Assembly: GCF_001187505.1 (NCBI RefSeq)
Contig: NZ_CP012150.1
Coordinates: 4,216,001 to 4,280,000, forward strand
DNA length: 64,000 nt
Direction: 5' to 3'
Origin: Mycolicibacterium goodii
Lineage (GTDB): Bacteria; Actinomycetota; Actinomycetes; Mycobacteriales; Mycobacteriaceae
The stretch's first letter is position 1. Every line of letters starts with the position of its first letter. The position numbers and the translations under genes were made by a program. Below the pieces are notes generated by a model that was given only the letters and a program-made list of their open reading frames with translations, searched no databases and was not told the DNA's origin. Shown here piece after piece: positions 15,930 through 24,400 of this stretch.

Positions 15930-17264
15930 GTGCCGGTCACCCTCAAGGCCCCGACCATTACGGTCGGCGCGCCACACAAGAGCAACCCTCAGGTCGTCGA
16001 GACCGTTGCGCGGGTTCTCGCCGACATCAGGGACAACGGTGATGCGGCGGTGCGCCGGTACTCCGAGCAGTTCGACAAATGGGCCCCTTCGTCATTCCGC
16101 CTCAGCGATGCCGACGTCGCCAAGATCGTGTCGGATCTGCCGACCACCGTTGTGGAAGACCTGACCTTCGTGCAGCGGCAGGTACGTAACTTCGCTCAGG
16201 CGCAGCGTGATTCGATGCTTGACATCGAGATCGAGACGTTGCCGGGTGTGAAGCTCGGACACCGGCACGTGCCGGTGTCCGCCTCCGGCGCCTACGTGCC
16301 CGGTGGCCGGTATCCGCTCACCGCATCGGCGCACATGACCGTGGTCACCGCAAAGGTCGCCGGCGTGCAACGAGTTGCCGCGACAACACCGCCCAATCAC
16401 GGCAGCGCCCCGGCCATCAGCGTGGCGGCGATGCATCTGGCCGGAGCCGACGAGATCTATGTCCTCGGCGGCGTCCAGGCGATCGGGGCGCTGGCACTCG
16501 GCACCGAGACCATAGCGCCGGTTGACCTGCTGACCGGCCCGGGGAACGCCTACGTGGCAGAAGCAAAACGGCAGTTGTTCGGCGAGGTGGGCATCGATCT
16601 GTTCGCCGGGCCGACGGAGGTCCTCATCATCGCCGACGAGAGCGCCGATCCTTTCGTGGTTGCGGCCGACCTGCTGAGCCAGGCCGAGCACGGCCCGGAC
16701 TCGCCGGTGGTCCTGATCACCACCTCGGAGCGGGTGGGACGAGAGACGATCGCCGAGGTCGCGCGGCAGTTGCAGAACCTGCCGACCAACGACATCGCCG
16801 CGGTGTCATGGGACAACCACGGCGAGGTGCATGTCGTCGACTCTCTCGAGGACGCCTTTGCGCTCGCGGACCGTTACGCCAGCGAGCATGTGCAAATCCT
16901 CACCGAGGAGCCCCGGCGGGCGCTGCGCGAGATGCGCAACTACGGCGCCCTGTTCCTCGGTGAGAAGACATGTGTTTCATTCGGCGACAAGGCCATCGGA
17001 ACAAACCACGTCCTCCCTACACTGGGCGCGGCGAACTACACCGGCGGTCTGTGGGTGGGCAAGTTCTTGAAGACCGTGACCTATCAGGAGATCGAGGACG
17101 CGGCGTCCAGCGCCGAACTCGGCCGCATCTGCGGTCGGGCGTCGCGGCTGGAGAACTTCGAGGGGCACGCGCGTTCTGCGGATGTTCGTGCCGCCAAGTT
17201 CGGTGGCGACGAGCTGCCCTGGACCGAGCATCGTTTCGTCGTCGACGCGTCCGTGCAGATCTAG
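15930..17264 (+). CDS. Histidinol dehydrogenase family protein, catabolic (sulfopropanediol dehydrogenase-like)
   Basis: A 444-aa protein, start GTG 15930 with AAGGAG nine bases before. All family metal and catalytic residues are visible: Gln251 and His254 (QAEH), Glu319-His320 (SEHVQIL), the Asp of FGDKAIG, and the His of EGHARS near the C-terminus. No other histidine-biosynthesis gene is near, and the C-terminal NYTGGLWVGKFLKTVTYQ is typical of catabolic members such as HpsN (2,3-dihydroxypropanesulfonate dehydrogenase). Expected reaction: two-step NAD-dependent oxidation of an alcohol to an acid. It heads a tight operon with the VOC, aspartase and ThuA genes. Substrate unproven. Confidence 0.85.
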   Translation: MPVTLKAPTITVGAPHKSNPQVVETVARVLADIRDNGDAAVRRYSEQFDKWAPSSFRLSDADVAKIVSDLPTTVVEDLTFVQRQVRNFAQAQRDSMLDIEIETLPGVKLGHRHVPVSASGAYVPGGRYPLTASAHMTVVTAKVAGVQRVAATTPPNHGSAPAISVAAMHLAGADEIYVLGGVQAIGALALGTETIAPVDLLTGPGNAYVAEAKRQLFGEVGIDLFAGPTEVLIIADESADPFVVAADLLSQAEHGPDSPVVLITTSERVGRETIAEVARQLQNLPTNDIAAVSWDNHGEVHVVDSLEDAFALADRYASEHVQILTEEPRRALREMRNYGALFLGEKTCVSFGDKAIGTNHVLPTLGAANYTGGLWVGKFLKTVTYQEIEDAASSAELGRICGRASRLENFEGHARSADVRAAKFGGDELPWTEHRFVVDASVQI

Positions 17265-17272
17265 GCGGCGGC

Positions 17273-17824
17273 ATGGGTGAGATCAAAGAACCACGGGTGC
17301 CGACGCTTCGAGCGGTCGACCACGTCGCGTACACGGTGCCGGACCTCGATGCCGCGGTGGCGTTCTTCGTCGACCATTTCGGTGCCGAGCTGATCTACCG
17401 CGACGGGCCGTTCCGGGACGAGGACGGTGAGGGTATGCGACGCCGACTCGACGTCGATCCGAAGGCACAGTGCACCATCGCGATGATCCGGATCGGCAAG
17501 CACCACAATGTGGAACTGTTCGAGTACGAGGCACCGGAGCGCAATACCCGGTTGCCCCGCAACAGCGATGTGGGTGGGCATCATCTGGCGTTCTACGTCG
17601 ACGACATCGACGCCGGCTATGACTACGTCAGGTCCATTCCGGGTGTGGTGGTGCAGGAGGGCCCCAATGGCGTCGATCCGCAGGCGCCCGTCGCCGGGCA
17701 GCGGTGGTTCTACTTCAAGTCGCCCTGGGGGATGCAGCTGGAACTGACCACATGCGCCACCGACGGTTTCTACCAGGGGCTGCCCGCCGCGGCGCAGGCA
17801 CGGCCCGCCGCCACATGGCGATGA
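17273..17824 (+). CDS. VOC (glyoxalase/dioxygenase superfamily) protein
   Basis: A 183-aa protein starting ATG 17273, eight bases after the HisD-like stop, and overlapping the aspartase start. It contains two beta-alpha-beta-beta-beta modules with the usual metal ligands: His in VDHVAYTV (about residue 17), Glu in VELFEYE, His in GGHHLAFYV, and Glu in MQLELTT. All four positions are kept, so it is probably an active metal enzyme: a glyoxalase, epimerase or ring-cleaving dioxygenase type. I cannot choose between these. The operon position suggests it acts on the same compound as the HisD-family dehydrogenase. Confidence 0.82.
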   Translation: MGEIKEPRVPTLRAVDHVAYTVPDLDAAVAFFVDHFGAELIYRDGPFRDEDGEGMRRRLDVDPKAQCTIAMIRIGKHHNVELFEYEAPERNTRLPRNSDVGGHHLAFYVDDIDAGYDYVRSIPGVVVQEGPNGVDPQAPVAGQRWFYFKSPWGMQLELTTCATDGFYQGLPAAAQARPAATWR

Positions 17825-19284
17825 CATCGCCGACGACGGCGCAGCGCATCGAGTACGACTCACTGGGCGCACTGTCGGTTCCCGCCGACGCCTACTACGG
17901 GATCCACACCGCGCGTGCGGTGGCGAATTTCCCGATCTCAGGCGTCACGATCGCGGCGTATCCGGAATTCGTCGGTGCGCTGGCCGCCGTGAAACGTGCT
18001 GCCGCCGAGGCAAATCAGGATCTCGGACTGCTCGACGGCCGTCGCGCGGGCGCGATCGTGGCAGCCTGTGACGAAATTCGGGCCGGCCTTCTGCACGAAC
18101 ACTTCGTGGTCGATGCGATCCAGGGCGGTGCCGGCACCTCGACGAACATGAACGCCAACGAGGTCATCGCGAACCGTGCTCTGGAAATACTCGGCTTCGC
18201 CCGCGGTGACTACTCCGAGCTGCACCCGCTCGAACACGTCAACATGAGTCAGAGCACCAACGACGTCTATCCGACAGCGATCAAGATCGCACTGCAGGAG
18301 CAGCTGGCGGCGCTCGTCACCACCTTGCGCCGCGTCTCGGCGGCGTTCGGGGCCAAGGCCGAGGAGTTCAAGGACATCTTGAAGATGGGACGCACCCAGT
18401 TGCAGGATGCCGTCCCCATGACGCTCGGTCAGGAGTTCGGGACCTACGCGGTGATGGTCGGTGAGGACGCCGATCGGCTGGGGGAGGCCGCGCAGCTGAT
18501 CTGTGAGATCAATCTGGGCGGCACGGCCATCGGAACCGGGTTGAACTCGCATCCCCGCTACGCGGACCTGGTGTGCGAGAAGCTGACGGCCGTCACCGGT
18601 CTGCCCCTGTCGACCGCCCACGATCTCGTCGAGGCCACGCAGGACGTCGGCGCCTTCGTCCAGGTGTCGGGTGTTCTCAAGAGGACCGCGCTGAAGTTGT
18701 CGAAGATCTGCAGCGACCTCCGGCTGTTGTCGTCGGGTCCGCGGGCGGGTCTCAATGAGATCAATCTGCCTGCCGTGCAGTCGGGGTCGAGCATCATGCC
18801 AGGAAAGGTCAACCCCGTCATCCCCGAAGTGGTCAACCAGGTCGCCTTCGAAATCGTGGGCTGTGACGTGGCTGTCAGCATGGCCGCCGAATCCGGTCAG
18901 CTGCAGTTGAACGCGTTCGAACCGATCATCGCTCACAGCCTGTTCCAGTCCTTGACGCACCTCGATCGCGCCTGCCGCACACTCATCGACAAGTGCATCA
19001 CCGGTATCACCGCCAATCGAGAGCATCTGCTGGATTCGGTGACCCGCTCGATCGGCGTCGTCACTGCGCTGAGCCCCTACATCGGGTATGCCGAAGCGGC
19101 CCGCATAGCCAAGAAGGCGTTGATGACCAATGAGCCCGTTCCAGATCTGGTTGTGGCGGAACAGTTACTCACCTCCGATCAGGTAGGTGATTTACTCAGG
19201 CCGGAAGCTCTCGTCGGTCCTCGGGAACTGCTGGTGCTGCAAAGGGAGATCCGCACCGGAATGGAAGGAAGCGCCAACTCATGA
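17821..19284 (+). CDS. aspA: Aspartate ammonia-lyase
   Basis: A 487-aa member of the aspartase/fumarase superfamily. ATG 17821 overlaps the VOC stop (ATGA), with ATG 17815 as an alternative. It has the substrate-binding GAGTSTNMNANEV, the SQSTNDVYPTA segment, and the flexible-loop signature GSSIMPGKVNP at residues about 322-332, which carries the catalytic Ser. Aspartase deaminates aspartate to fumarate and ammonia; fumarase C is the main alternative, but the N-terminal LGALSVPADAYYGIHTARA fits aspartase. In this operon it may deaminate an aspartate-like intermediate. It overlaps the ThuA-like start by four bases. Confidence 0.85.
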   Translation: MTSPTTAQRIEYDSLGALSVPADAYYGIHTARAVANFPISGVTIAAYPEFVGALAAVKRAAAEANQDLGLLDGRRAGAIVAACDEIRAGLLHEHFVVDAIQGGAGTSTNMNANEVIANRALEILGFARGDYSELHPLEHVNMSQSTNDVYPTAIKIALQEQLAALVTTLRRVSAAFGAKAEEFKDILKMGRTQLQDAVPMTLGQEFGTYAVMVGEDADRLGEAAQLICEINLGGTAIGTGLNSHPRYADLVCEKLTAVTGLPLSTAHDLVEATQDVGAFVQVSGVLKRTALKLSKICSDLRLLSSGPRAGLNEINLPAVQSGSSIMPGKVNPVIPEVVNQVAFEIVGCDVAVSMAAESGQLQLNAFEPIIAHSLFQSLTHLDRACRTLIDKCITGITANREHLLDSVTRSIGVVTALSPYIGYAEAARIAKKALMTNEPVPDLVVAEQLLTSDQVGDLLRPEALVGPRELLVLQREIRTGMEGSANS

Positions 19285-19952
19285 CGAACGTCCTCTACCT
19301 TTACGGCGGCTGGCCGGGGCACAGTCCGTACAACATCGCCGAGTGGACGCGCGAATTGGTCGGCGAGTTGGGATTTCACATCGAGGAGTCGCAGGACATC
19401 TTCACCCTCGACCGTGATCTGACCTCTTACGACCTGATCATCCTGGGGTGGAACAATGCTCTGACGACCGAGGACCTGTCCGACTCGCAGGAAGATCACC
19501 TGTTGACGGCGGTCGAGGCCGGCACGGGTGTGGCGGCGTGGCACGGTGCGGCTGCGGCGTTCCGGTCCAGTCTGCGATATCACCTGATGCTGGGCGGCGA
19601 TTTTCTGGCGCACCCTGCCGGAGAGGGTTACCCGCAGCCGTACGACGTCAAGATCCTCGACACCGACCATGAGGTGACCCGGGGCGTCAACGACTTTCCG
19701 GTGGCATCCGAGCAGTACTACATGAGCGTGGACCCCAACAACCATGTGCTCGCCGAGACGACTTTCTCGGGGGAGCACTTCGCCTGGTTCGACGGACTGA
19801 AAAGCCCTGTCGCATGGGTGCGGCACTGGGGTGAGGGCAGAGTGTTCTATCACTCGATCGGCCATGCGCCACAGGACCTGGCGGGTGAGGACGTGCGGCG
19901 TCTGACCAAACAGGGCCTGGCGTGGGCGGCACGCCGCCTGGGCGACGCCTGA
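19281..19952 (+). CDS. ThuA domain-containing protein
   Basis: A 223-aa class-I-glutamine-amidotransferase-like fold protein of the ThuA family, starting ATG 19281 inside the aspartase stop (ATGA). Visible features are the N-terminal VLYLYGGWPGHSPYN, a VAAWHGAAAAFR segment, the GGDFLAHPAG region, and C-terminal VFYHSIGHAP typical of ThuA proteins. ThuA was named from trehalose use in rhizobia and is linked to 3-keto-glycoside metabolism; its exact reaction is still poorly defined. With two GMC oxidases in the same region, a role in handling an oxidised sugar or its derivative is a reasonable guess. It is the last gene of the coupled operon. Confidence 0.83.
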   Translation: MTNVLYLYGGWPGHSPYNIAEWTRELVGELGFHIEESQDIFTLDRDLTSYDLIILGWNNALTTEDLSDSQEDHLLTAVEAGTGVAAWHGAAAAFRSSLRYHLMLGGDFLAHPAGEGYPQPYDVKILDTDHEVTRGVNDFPVASEQYYMSVDPNNHVLAETTFSGEHFAWFDGLKSPVAWVRHWGEGRVFYHSIGHAPQDLAGEDVRRLTKQGLAWAARRLGDA

Positions 19953-20437
19953 TCTTTCAGCGGGGCGAGATACGCCCGCACGGAGTCGATGACCATTCGG
20001 TCGTCCTCGTGCGCCCGAATCCAGATGGCGACGGTGCGAACCCGCACGCGACGCTGTGGTGCGCGGGCATCGACAGGGATGAGCAACATGTGTAATCGTC
20101 AGAGTTGCGATTGCACGCTCGGATCACGATGCCGCACTTACCGTTCCGCGATGTCAAAAACGAATTTGTCCAGCGTCCGCTGCCTGCGACGCCCACGTGA
20201 CCTGCATTTTTCGGCCGGATTACCGGCGTGTCATCGCCATCAACTCGTTATCCACCTCGGGAAAAAAAGAGCGCGGCTGTTGCACGGTATGCGTCTATCC
20301 GCGACCCGTGTGCTGGATCAAACTTCATGTGTGCTCGCAGTCACAAAGCGGCGGCCGACCTCAGCCGCACCGCGGCACTGGCTGTCCAGCGCTCATCGGT
20401 AGGCATGTGCGAATCGACGACTCTCGAAGGGAAACCA
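19953..20437. other. 485-base intergenic region before APC permease
   Basis: No convincing gene: frames on either strand here lack family sense and ribosome sites. The stretch is less GC-rich than its surroundings in places (runs such as CATTTTTC and GGAAAAAAAG). Near the permease it holds TGCACGGTATGCG (20281-20293) and two GTGTGCT copies at 20308-20314 and 20329-20335, 21 bases apart, which share the TGTGC half-site of the motif found around pucR. It probably contains the permease promoter. Confidence 0.4.
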
Positions 20438-22048
20438 ATGTCCATCACCAACGGCGGGGGCAGGTCGCTTGCAGGCGACGACGCCCACCTCCGCGTCCTC
20501 GGCTACGAGGAGAAGTTCGACCGCAAGATCGGCCAGTGGTCGAACTTCGCACTAGGCTTCCTCTACCTGTCTCCCTTGGTGGGTGTGCTGTCGATGTTCA
20601 CCCAGGCACTCACCACCGCCGGACCGCCCGCGATCGGCTGGCTTCTGATCGCGGCTTTCGGCCAGCTCCTGGTCGCGATGGTCTTCGGCGAGATCGTGTC
20701 GCAGTTCCCGATCGCAGGCGGCCTATACCAGTGGGCACGCCGGTTGTGGAACGGTCCGTACGCCTGGATCATGTCGTGGATCTACATCGCGGGCATCGTC
20801 GTCGGCTGCACCACCACGGCCATGTTCAGCGCGGACTTCGTGCTCGCCCTCTTCCACTCGGATTCCAACATCTCCTCCACGCCGCTGCAGAAGTTCATCA
20901 TCGCCACGGCCGTGGTGCTGATCTGCATCGGTCTCAACTCGACCGGCTCCAAAACCTTGGCCACCATTGCCAAAGTCGGCCTGGCGGCCGAGGTCGCCGG
21001 CATCGTCGTGGTGGGTCTTTATCTGTTGATCTTCGCCCGCAAGAACGACGTCTCGGTGTTGTTCGACACGTTCGGGACGGGCAGCGGGGGCGACTACACG
21101 AGCGCCTTCTTCACGGCGGCGATCATCGGCCTGGTCCTCTACTACGGATTCGAGGCCTGCGGCGAGGTCGCTGAGGAGACACCGAATCCCAGCCGGGCCA
21201 TCCCGCGGTCGATGATGCTCACGGTGATTCTCGGTGGGGGCGCGGCGATCTTCGCTTTCGTCGGTTACATCCTTGCGGCGCCGAATCTGCAGGCCATCGT
21301 GGACGGCGAGGTGGCCAATCCGATCACCGCCATCCTCACCGACACCTTCGGTGTGGCCGGCACGAAGATCTTCCTGCTCATCGCTTTGACGTCGTTCCTG
21401 GCCTGTGTCATGGGTCAGCAGGCAGCGGGCAGCCGACTGATCTTCTCCTTCGCTCGCGACGACATGTTCCCCGGCAGCAACATTTTCAAGAAGATCTCGA
21501 ACCGCAAAGTGCCGCTGAACGCCCTGGGGTTCGTCGCCGGGTTGTGCATCCTGCTCTTCCTGCTGCTCTTCCTGCTTCCTGACGCATTGTTCCGCGTCGC
21601 CGCGTTCCAGATGCTCGCCGGATACTTCGCATTCCAGATGGTTGTCTTCGCGGCGCTGCGCGCCCGCGCCAAGGGCTGGAAGCCCGGCGGTAGCTGGACG
21701 CTCGGCAAGTGGGGTTGGCCCGTCGGCGTCGGCGCCCTTGTGTACGGCGTATTCTCGATGATCGTGCTCGCCCGGCCGAACGGTGATCAGGAGCTGCCCT
21801 TCTACGACCGGTGGATCGCGTTGATCGGGTTCGTCGTGGTCTCGGTTGTCGGGCTGCTCTACATGTGGATTGCGAAGCCCTACCGGAAGTCGACGGCTCC
21901 CGAAGGCGACGCGATCGACATCGCGAACCTGCTGCGTGAGCACCGCGCCAAGCGCGACATGGGTGCTTTCGCCGAGCAGGTGCCGCTCGCCGAGACGACG
22001 CTCGCGCCGGAGGTCATGCGACGCGACACCGTCTCGTCGGCGGACTGA
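20438..22048 (+). CDS. APC family amino acid permease
   Basis: A 536-aa transporter with about twelve hydrophobic helices. Start ATG 20438 has CGAAGGGA upstream; the frame is open further back but without hydrophobic or family character. Helix 1 carries LGFLYLSPLVGV, the region after it the GEIVSQFPIAGGLYQWARRL segment typical of the amino acid/choline/GABA permease branch, and FEACGEVAEETPNPSRAIPR marks the loop after helix 6. It likely imports an amino acid or amine by cation symport. It follows the aspartase/ThuA operon, whose substrate it may supply. A strong terminator follows. Confidence 0.9.
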   Translation: MSITNGGGRSLAGDDAHLRVLGYEEKFDRKIGQWSNFALGFLYLSPLVGVLSMFTQALTTAGPPAIGWLLIAAFGQLLVAMVFGEIVSQFPIAGGLYQWARRLWNGPYAWIMSWIYIAGIVVGCTTTAMFSADFVLALFHSDSNISSTPLQKFIIATAVVLICIGLNSTGSKTLATIAKVGLAAEVAGIVVVGLYLLIFARKNDVSVLFDTFGTGSGGDYTSAFFTAAIIGLVLYYGFEACGEVAEETPNPSRAIPRSMMLTVILGGGAAIFAFVGYILAAPNLQAIVDGEVANPITAILTDTFGVAGTKIFLLIALTSFLACVMGQQAAGSRLIFSFARDDMFPGSNIFKKISNRKVPLNALGFVAGLCILLFLLLFLLPDALFRVAAFQMLAGYFAFQMVVFAALRARAKGWKPGGSWTLGKWGWPVGVGALVYGVFSMIVLARPNGDQELPFYDRWIALIGFVVVSVVGLLYMWIAKPYRKSTAPEGDAIDIANLLREHRAKRDMGAFAEQVPLAETTLAPEVMRRDTVSSAD

Positions 22049-22054
22049 CAGCGC

Positions 22055-22098
22055 AAAGAAACGCCGCCGAGGTCTGAAGACCCTGGCGGCGTTTCTTT
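22055..22098. terminator. Bidirectional rho-independent terminator
   Basis: A 14-bp perfect inverted repeat (AAAGAAACGCCGCC and its complement, 22055-22068 and 22085-22098) with a 16-base loop and T/A runs on both sides. It lies in the gap between the convergent APC permease and LacI regulator genes, so it can end both transcripts. Confidence 0.9.
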
Positions 22099-22102
22099 TT
22101 CG

Positions 22103-23164
22103 TCAACTCGGCGGCGGCCCGGTGGTGCCGCGCACTCTGAGTTCTGTCTTCTTCACCGATCGGCGCCGCGGTTTTCCGGCGATCACGTCCAGCAGCATCG
22201 CGGCCGCGGCACGTCCCTTGTCGACGAGCGGTTGGTGGATCGTGGTGAGACCTATCAGCTCGGCCAGCGGGGCGTCGTCGAAACCGATCACGGACACATC
22301 GCCCGGTACCTCCAGACCCCTGCGGGCAGCCGCCTTGATCGCCGCGGCGGCGTGCACGTCGGAGGTGGCGACGATCGCCGTGGGGCCCATGTCGAGCAGT
22401 TGGCCTGCCGCCTCGACGCCGCTGGGCATGTCGATACCCGCCGCTTCGACCACCATGAGATCATCAGCGGCGACATGGGCCCGCCGGCATGCCTCGACAT
22501 ATCCGGTCAGCCGGTCATGCAGGTACGCCTCGGTCGCAGCGGACGCGTCGAAGCGGTCGTGCAACCCGGGCGCACTCACTGCGCCGATGCGATCGGTGAT
22601 CACGCCGATGCGTCGGTGTCCCAGCGACAGAACATGATTCATCTGCTCGATGCCTCCGGCCCGGTGATCGATCGTCACGTACGGCAGGTGCGGCAGACGG
22701 GGGGAGTCGATCGCCACCGCGGGCGTACGCCGGGCCACCACGGCCGTCACGGCGGGATGGTCATTCGGGAGGCAGTGCAGCACAACCCCGTCGACCAGGC
22801 CCCTCAGCGCCGCCGGTTTGATCGGATGCGCTCCGTCGCCCAGGCCCGATACGTCGACGGGTAGCAGGGTGAGTGCCACATCGGCAAGCTCGCCGACCTC
22901 GACGATGCCCCTAAGGAGCAGCATCGTGGACGGATCCTCCACGGCCAGCGCGAGTGAGCCCGGAACGAGTACCCCGACGGTTCCGATTCGGCCGGAACGA
23001 AGGCTGCTGCCCGCGATGTTCGGGCCGGTGTAGCCGAGGTCGTGGGCGACGGTGAATATCCTGTCGCGCACCTGGGCCGAGACACGCGGGGACCCGCTGT
23101 AGGCGTATGAGACCGCCGCCTGTGACACGCCTGCGGCCTTGGCGACATCCCTCATCGTGACCAT
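22103..23164 (-). CDS. LacI family transcriptional regulator
   Basis: A 353-aa repressor; start ATG at 23164 with GGAG upstream (a second ATG lies three codons in). The N-terminal DNA-binding domain is classic: MRDVAKAAGVSQAAVSYA then a hinge helix region (GPNIAGSSLRSGRIG). It is followed by a periplasmic-binding-protein-like sensor domain (VSVIGFDDAPLAELIGLTTIHQP). It lies 62 bases after the mycofactocin-coupled SDR on the same strand and is probably cotranscribed with it. An 18-bp palindrome with a central CG in the SDR promoter is a good candidate for its own operator, giving autoregulation. The effector is unknown but is typically a sugar or nucleoside. Confidence 0.92.
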   Translation of the reverse strand: MVTMRDVAKAAGVSQAAVSYAYSGSPRVSAQVRDRIFTVAHDLGYTGPNIAGSSLRSGRIGTVGVLVPGSLALAVEDPSTMLLLRGIVEVGELADVALTLLPVDVSGLGDGAHPIKPAALRGLVDGVVLHCLPNDHPAVTAVVARRTPAVAIDSPRLPHLPYVTIDHRAGGIEQMNHVLSLGHRRIGVITDRIGAVSAPGLHDRFDASAATEAYLHDRLTGYVEACRRAHVAADDLMVVEAAGIDMPSGVEAAGQLLDMGPTAIVATSDVHAAAAIKAAARRGLEVPGDVSVIGFDDAPLAELIGLTTIHQPLVDKGRAAAAMLLDVIAGKPRRRSVKKTELRVRGTTGPPPS

Positions 23165-23226
23165 GCGGCGGGCTCCTTCTCCAACGCGAGGCAGATGACG
23201 GCTCACAGGCTAAGCCCTCCCGTCGG

Positions 23227-24060
23227 TCAGGACTTCACGATGAAACCGGCGTCGATCACCATCGTGGATGCGGTGACATAGCGGCCGGTGTCGGCGACCA
23301 GATAGAGGATTGCCTCGCTGACATCCACGGGCTGAATCCACGGCACCGGCAGCAGGTGGGTGTTGCTGAAGGTGTCGATGACGTCCTCGCGGGTCGGTTT
23401 GTCCATATCCGGGCGGAACAGGCCGTAGACGAAGTCGTTGTTGATCATGTGCGTGTCGACGCATGTCGGGTTGATCGAGTTGACCCGGATGTTGTAGCGG
23501 CCGAGTTCGCGTGCCAGCGAGGTCATCAGACCCGTGACACCGTGCTTGGATGCGGCGTAGGACGAGATGTTCTCGGCACCCTTGAGGGCCTCGGTGGATC
23601 CGATGAACACGATGCTGCCACCGTCGCCCTGCTCGATCAGGGTCGGGATCGCTGCCTTGACGGTGTGGAAGACGCCGTTGAGATTGATGTCGACCATTTC
23701 CGCCCAGGCATCGGGCGTGATCTCCCAGGTCTTGGCGCCCGAACAGATTCCGGCGTTCGGGATGATGATGTCGACGCGGCCGAACTGCTCGAGACCCCGG
23801 TCGAAGACGGACTTCACCTGGGCGTAGTCGCGGGTGTCGGCGATGTCGACGAAGATCTGACCGCCGGCCTCCCGGACGAGGCGGGCAGTCTCCTGGAGGT
23901 CTTCCTGGGTGGCCCCGTCGTACGCCGTCGTCGAAGGCTTACCGCAGAGATCGAGGCCGATGATGTCGGCCCCTTCGCGGGCGAACGTCACCGCGTGTGA
24001 ACGGCCCTGCCCGCGTGCGACCCCGGTGATGAATGCGACCTTGCCATCGAGTTTTCCCAT
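23227..24060 (-). CDS. Mycofactocin-coupled SDR family oxidoreductase
   Basis: A 277-aa short-chain dehydrogenase starting ATG at 24060. The N-terminus GKVAFITGVARGQGRSHAV, the stretch IIGLDLCGK, and the roughly 20-residue insertion between beta 2 and alpha 3 are the marks of the mycofactocin-coupled SDR group. These hold a non-exchangeable NAD that is reoxidised through mycofactocin. The catalytic Ser-Tyr-Lys is kept (IGSTEALKG...SYAASKHG). It likely oxidises a secondary alcohol. It is divergent from the LLM oxidoreductase and upstream of the LacI gene. Two CGTATCACC sites lie in the promoter. Confidence 0.9.
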   Translation of the reverse strand: MGKLDGKVAFITGVARGQGRSHAVTFAREGADIIGLDLCGKPSTTAYDGATQEDLQETARLVREAGGQIFVDIADTRDYAQVKSVFDRGLEQFGRVDIIIPNAGICSGAKTWEITPDAWAEMVDINLNGVFHTVKAAIPTLIEQGDGGSIVFIGSTEALKGAENISSYAASKHGVTGLMTSLARELGRYNIRVNSINPTCVDTHMINNDFVYGLFRPDMDKPTREDVIDTFSNTHLLPVPWIQPVDVSEAILYLVADTGRYVTASTMVIDAGFIVKS

Positions 24061-24155
24061 GACAGAACTCCGATCTGATGTCGATGCCGAGACAGGTGCC
24101 CGGATGCTGTTGCGCTCCAGGGCAACTGGCGATGTGATGTGGCTCGGATGTGAGC

Positions 24156-24230
24156 CTGTGAATCGTATCACCGGGCGTGCGTTCGTCAACCCGCACATGG
24201 GCTCGGTAGCTGCGGTGATACGTATCACCG
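24156..24230. promoter_or_regulatory. LacI-type operators in SDR/LLM divergent promoter
   Basis: The 340-base gap 24061-24400 has no gene. CGGTGATACGTATCACCG at 24213-24230 is a perfect 18-bp palindrome with a central CG, the usual LacI-family layout. A second site at 24156-24173 keeps one perfect half (CGTATCACCG) with a degenerate partner, 57 bases away. The LacI gene lies just downstream of the SDR, so it is the likely binding protein. Confidence 0.65.
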
Positions 24231-24259
24231 ACGAAATCACGGGATGCGGCGCGCCAGTT

Positions 24260-24272
24260 GCGCACCCTGTGC
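24260..24272. promoter_or_regulatory. GCGCA-CCC-TGTGC motif
   Basis: One mismatch from the perfect GCACA-CCC-TGTGC palindrome near pucR, including the same CCC spacer. It lies 129 bases before the LLM oxidoreductase start and 200 bases from the SDR start. This may extend the suspected PucR control to this locus, or be chance. Confidence 0.35.
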
Positions 24273-24400
24273 ACGAACTGCGGTGAATGCGGCATGAAAT
24301 GTGTATGGGCGCAGCGGCCCCCGGCATGGCACGCTCGAAGGCAGCGCTCAGGCGCGCGACCAGGACACGTCATGCCTGCATGTTCGAGGAAGGGACATCG

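Noticed and set aside
15930..17264. Histidine biosynthesis gene hisD
   Set aside because: No other his gene nearby; the C-terminal pattern is that of catabolic family members and the operon partners are catabolic.
19850..20196. Small minus-strand genes after the ThuA gene
   Set aside because: Frames overlap the ThuA 3' end, lack ribosome sites and show no recognisable protein character.
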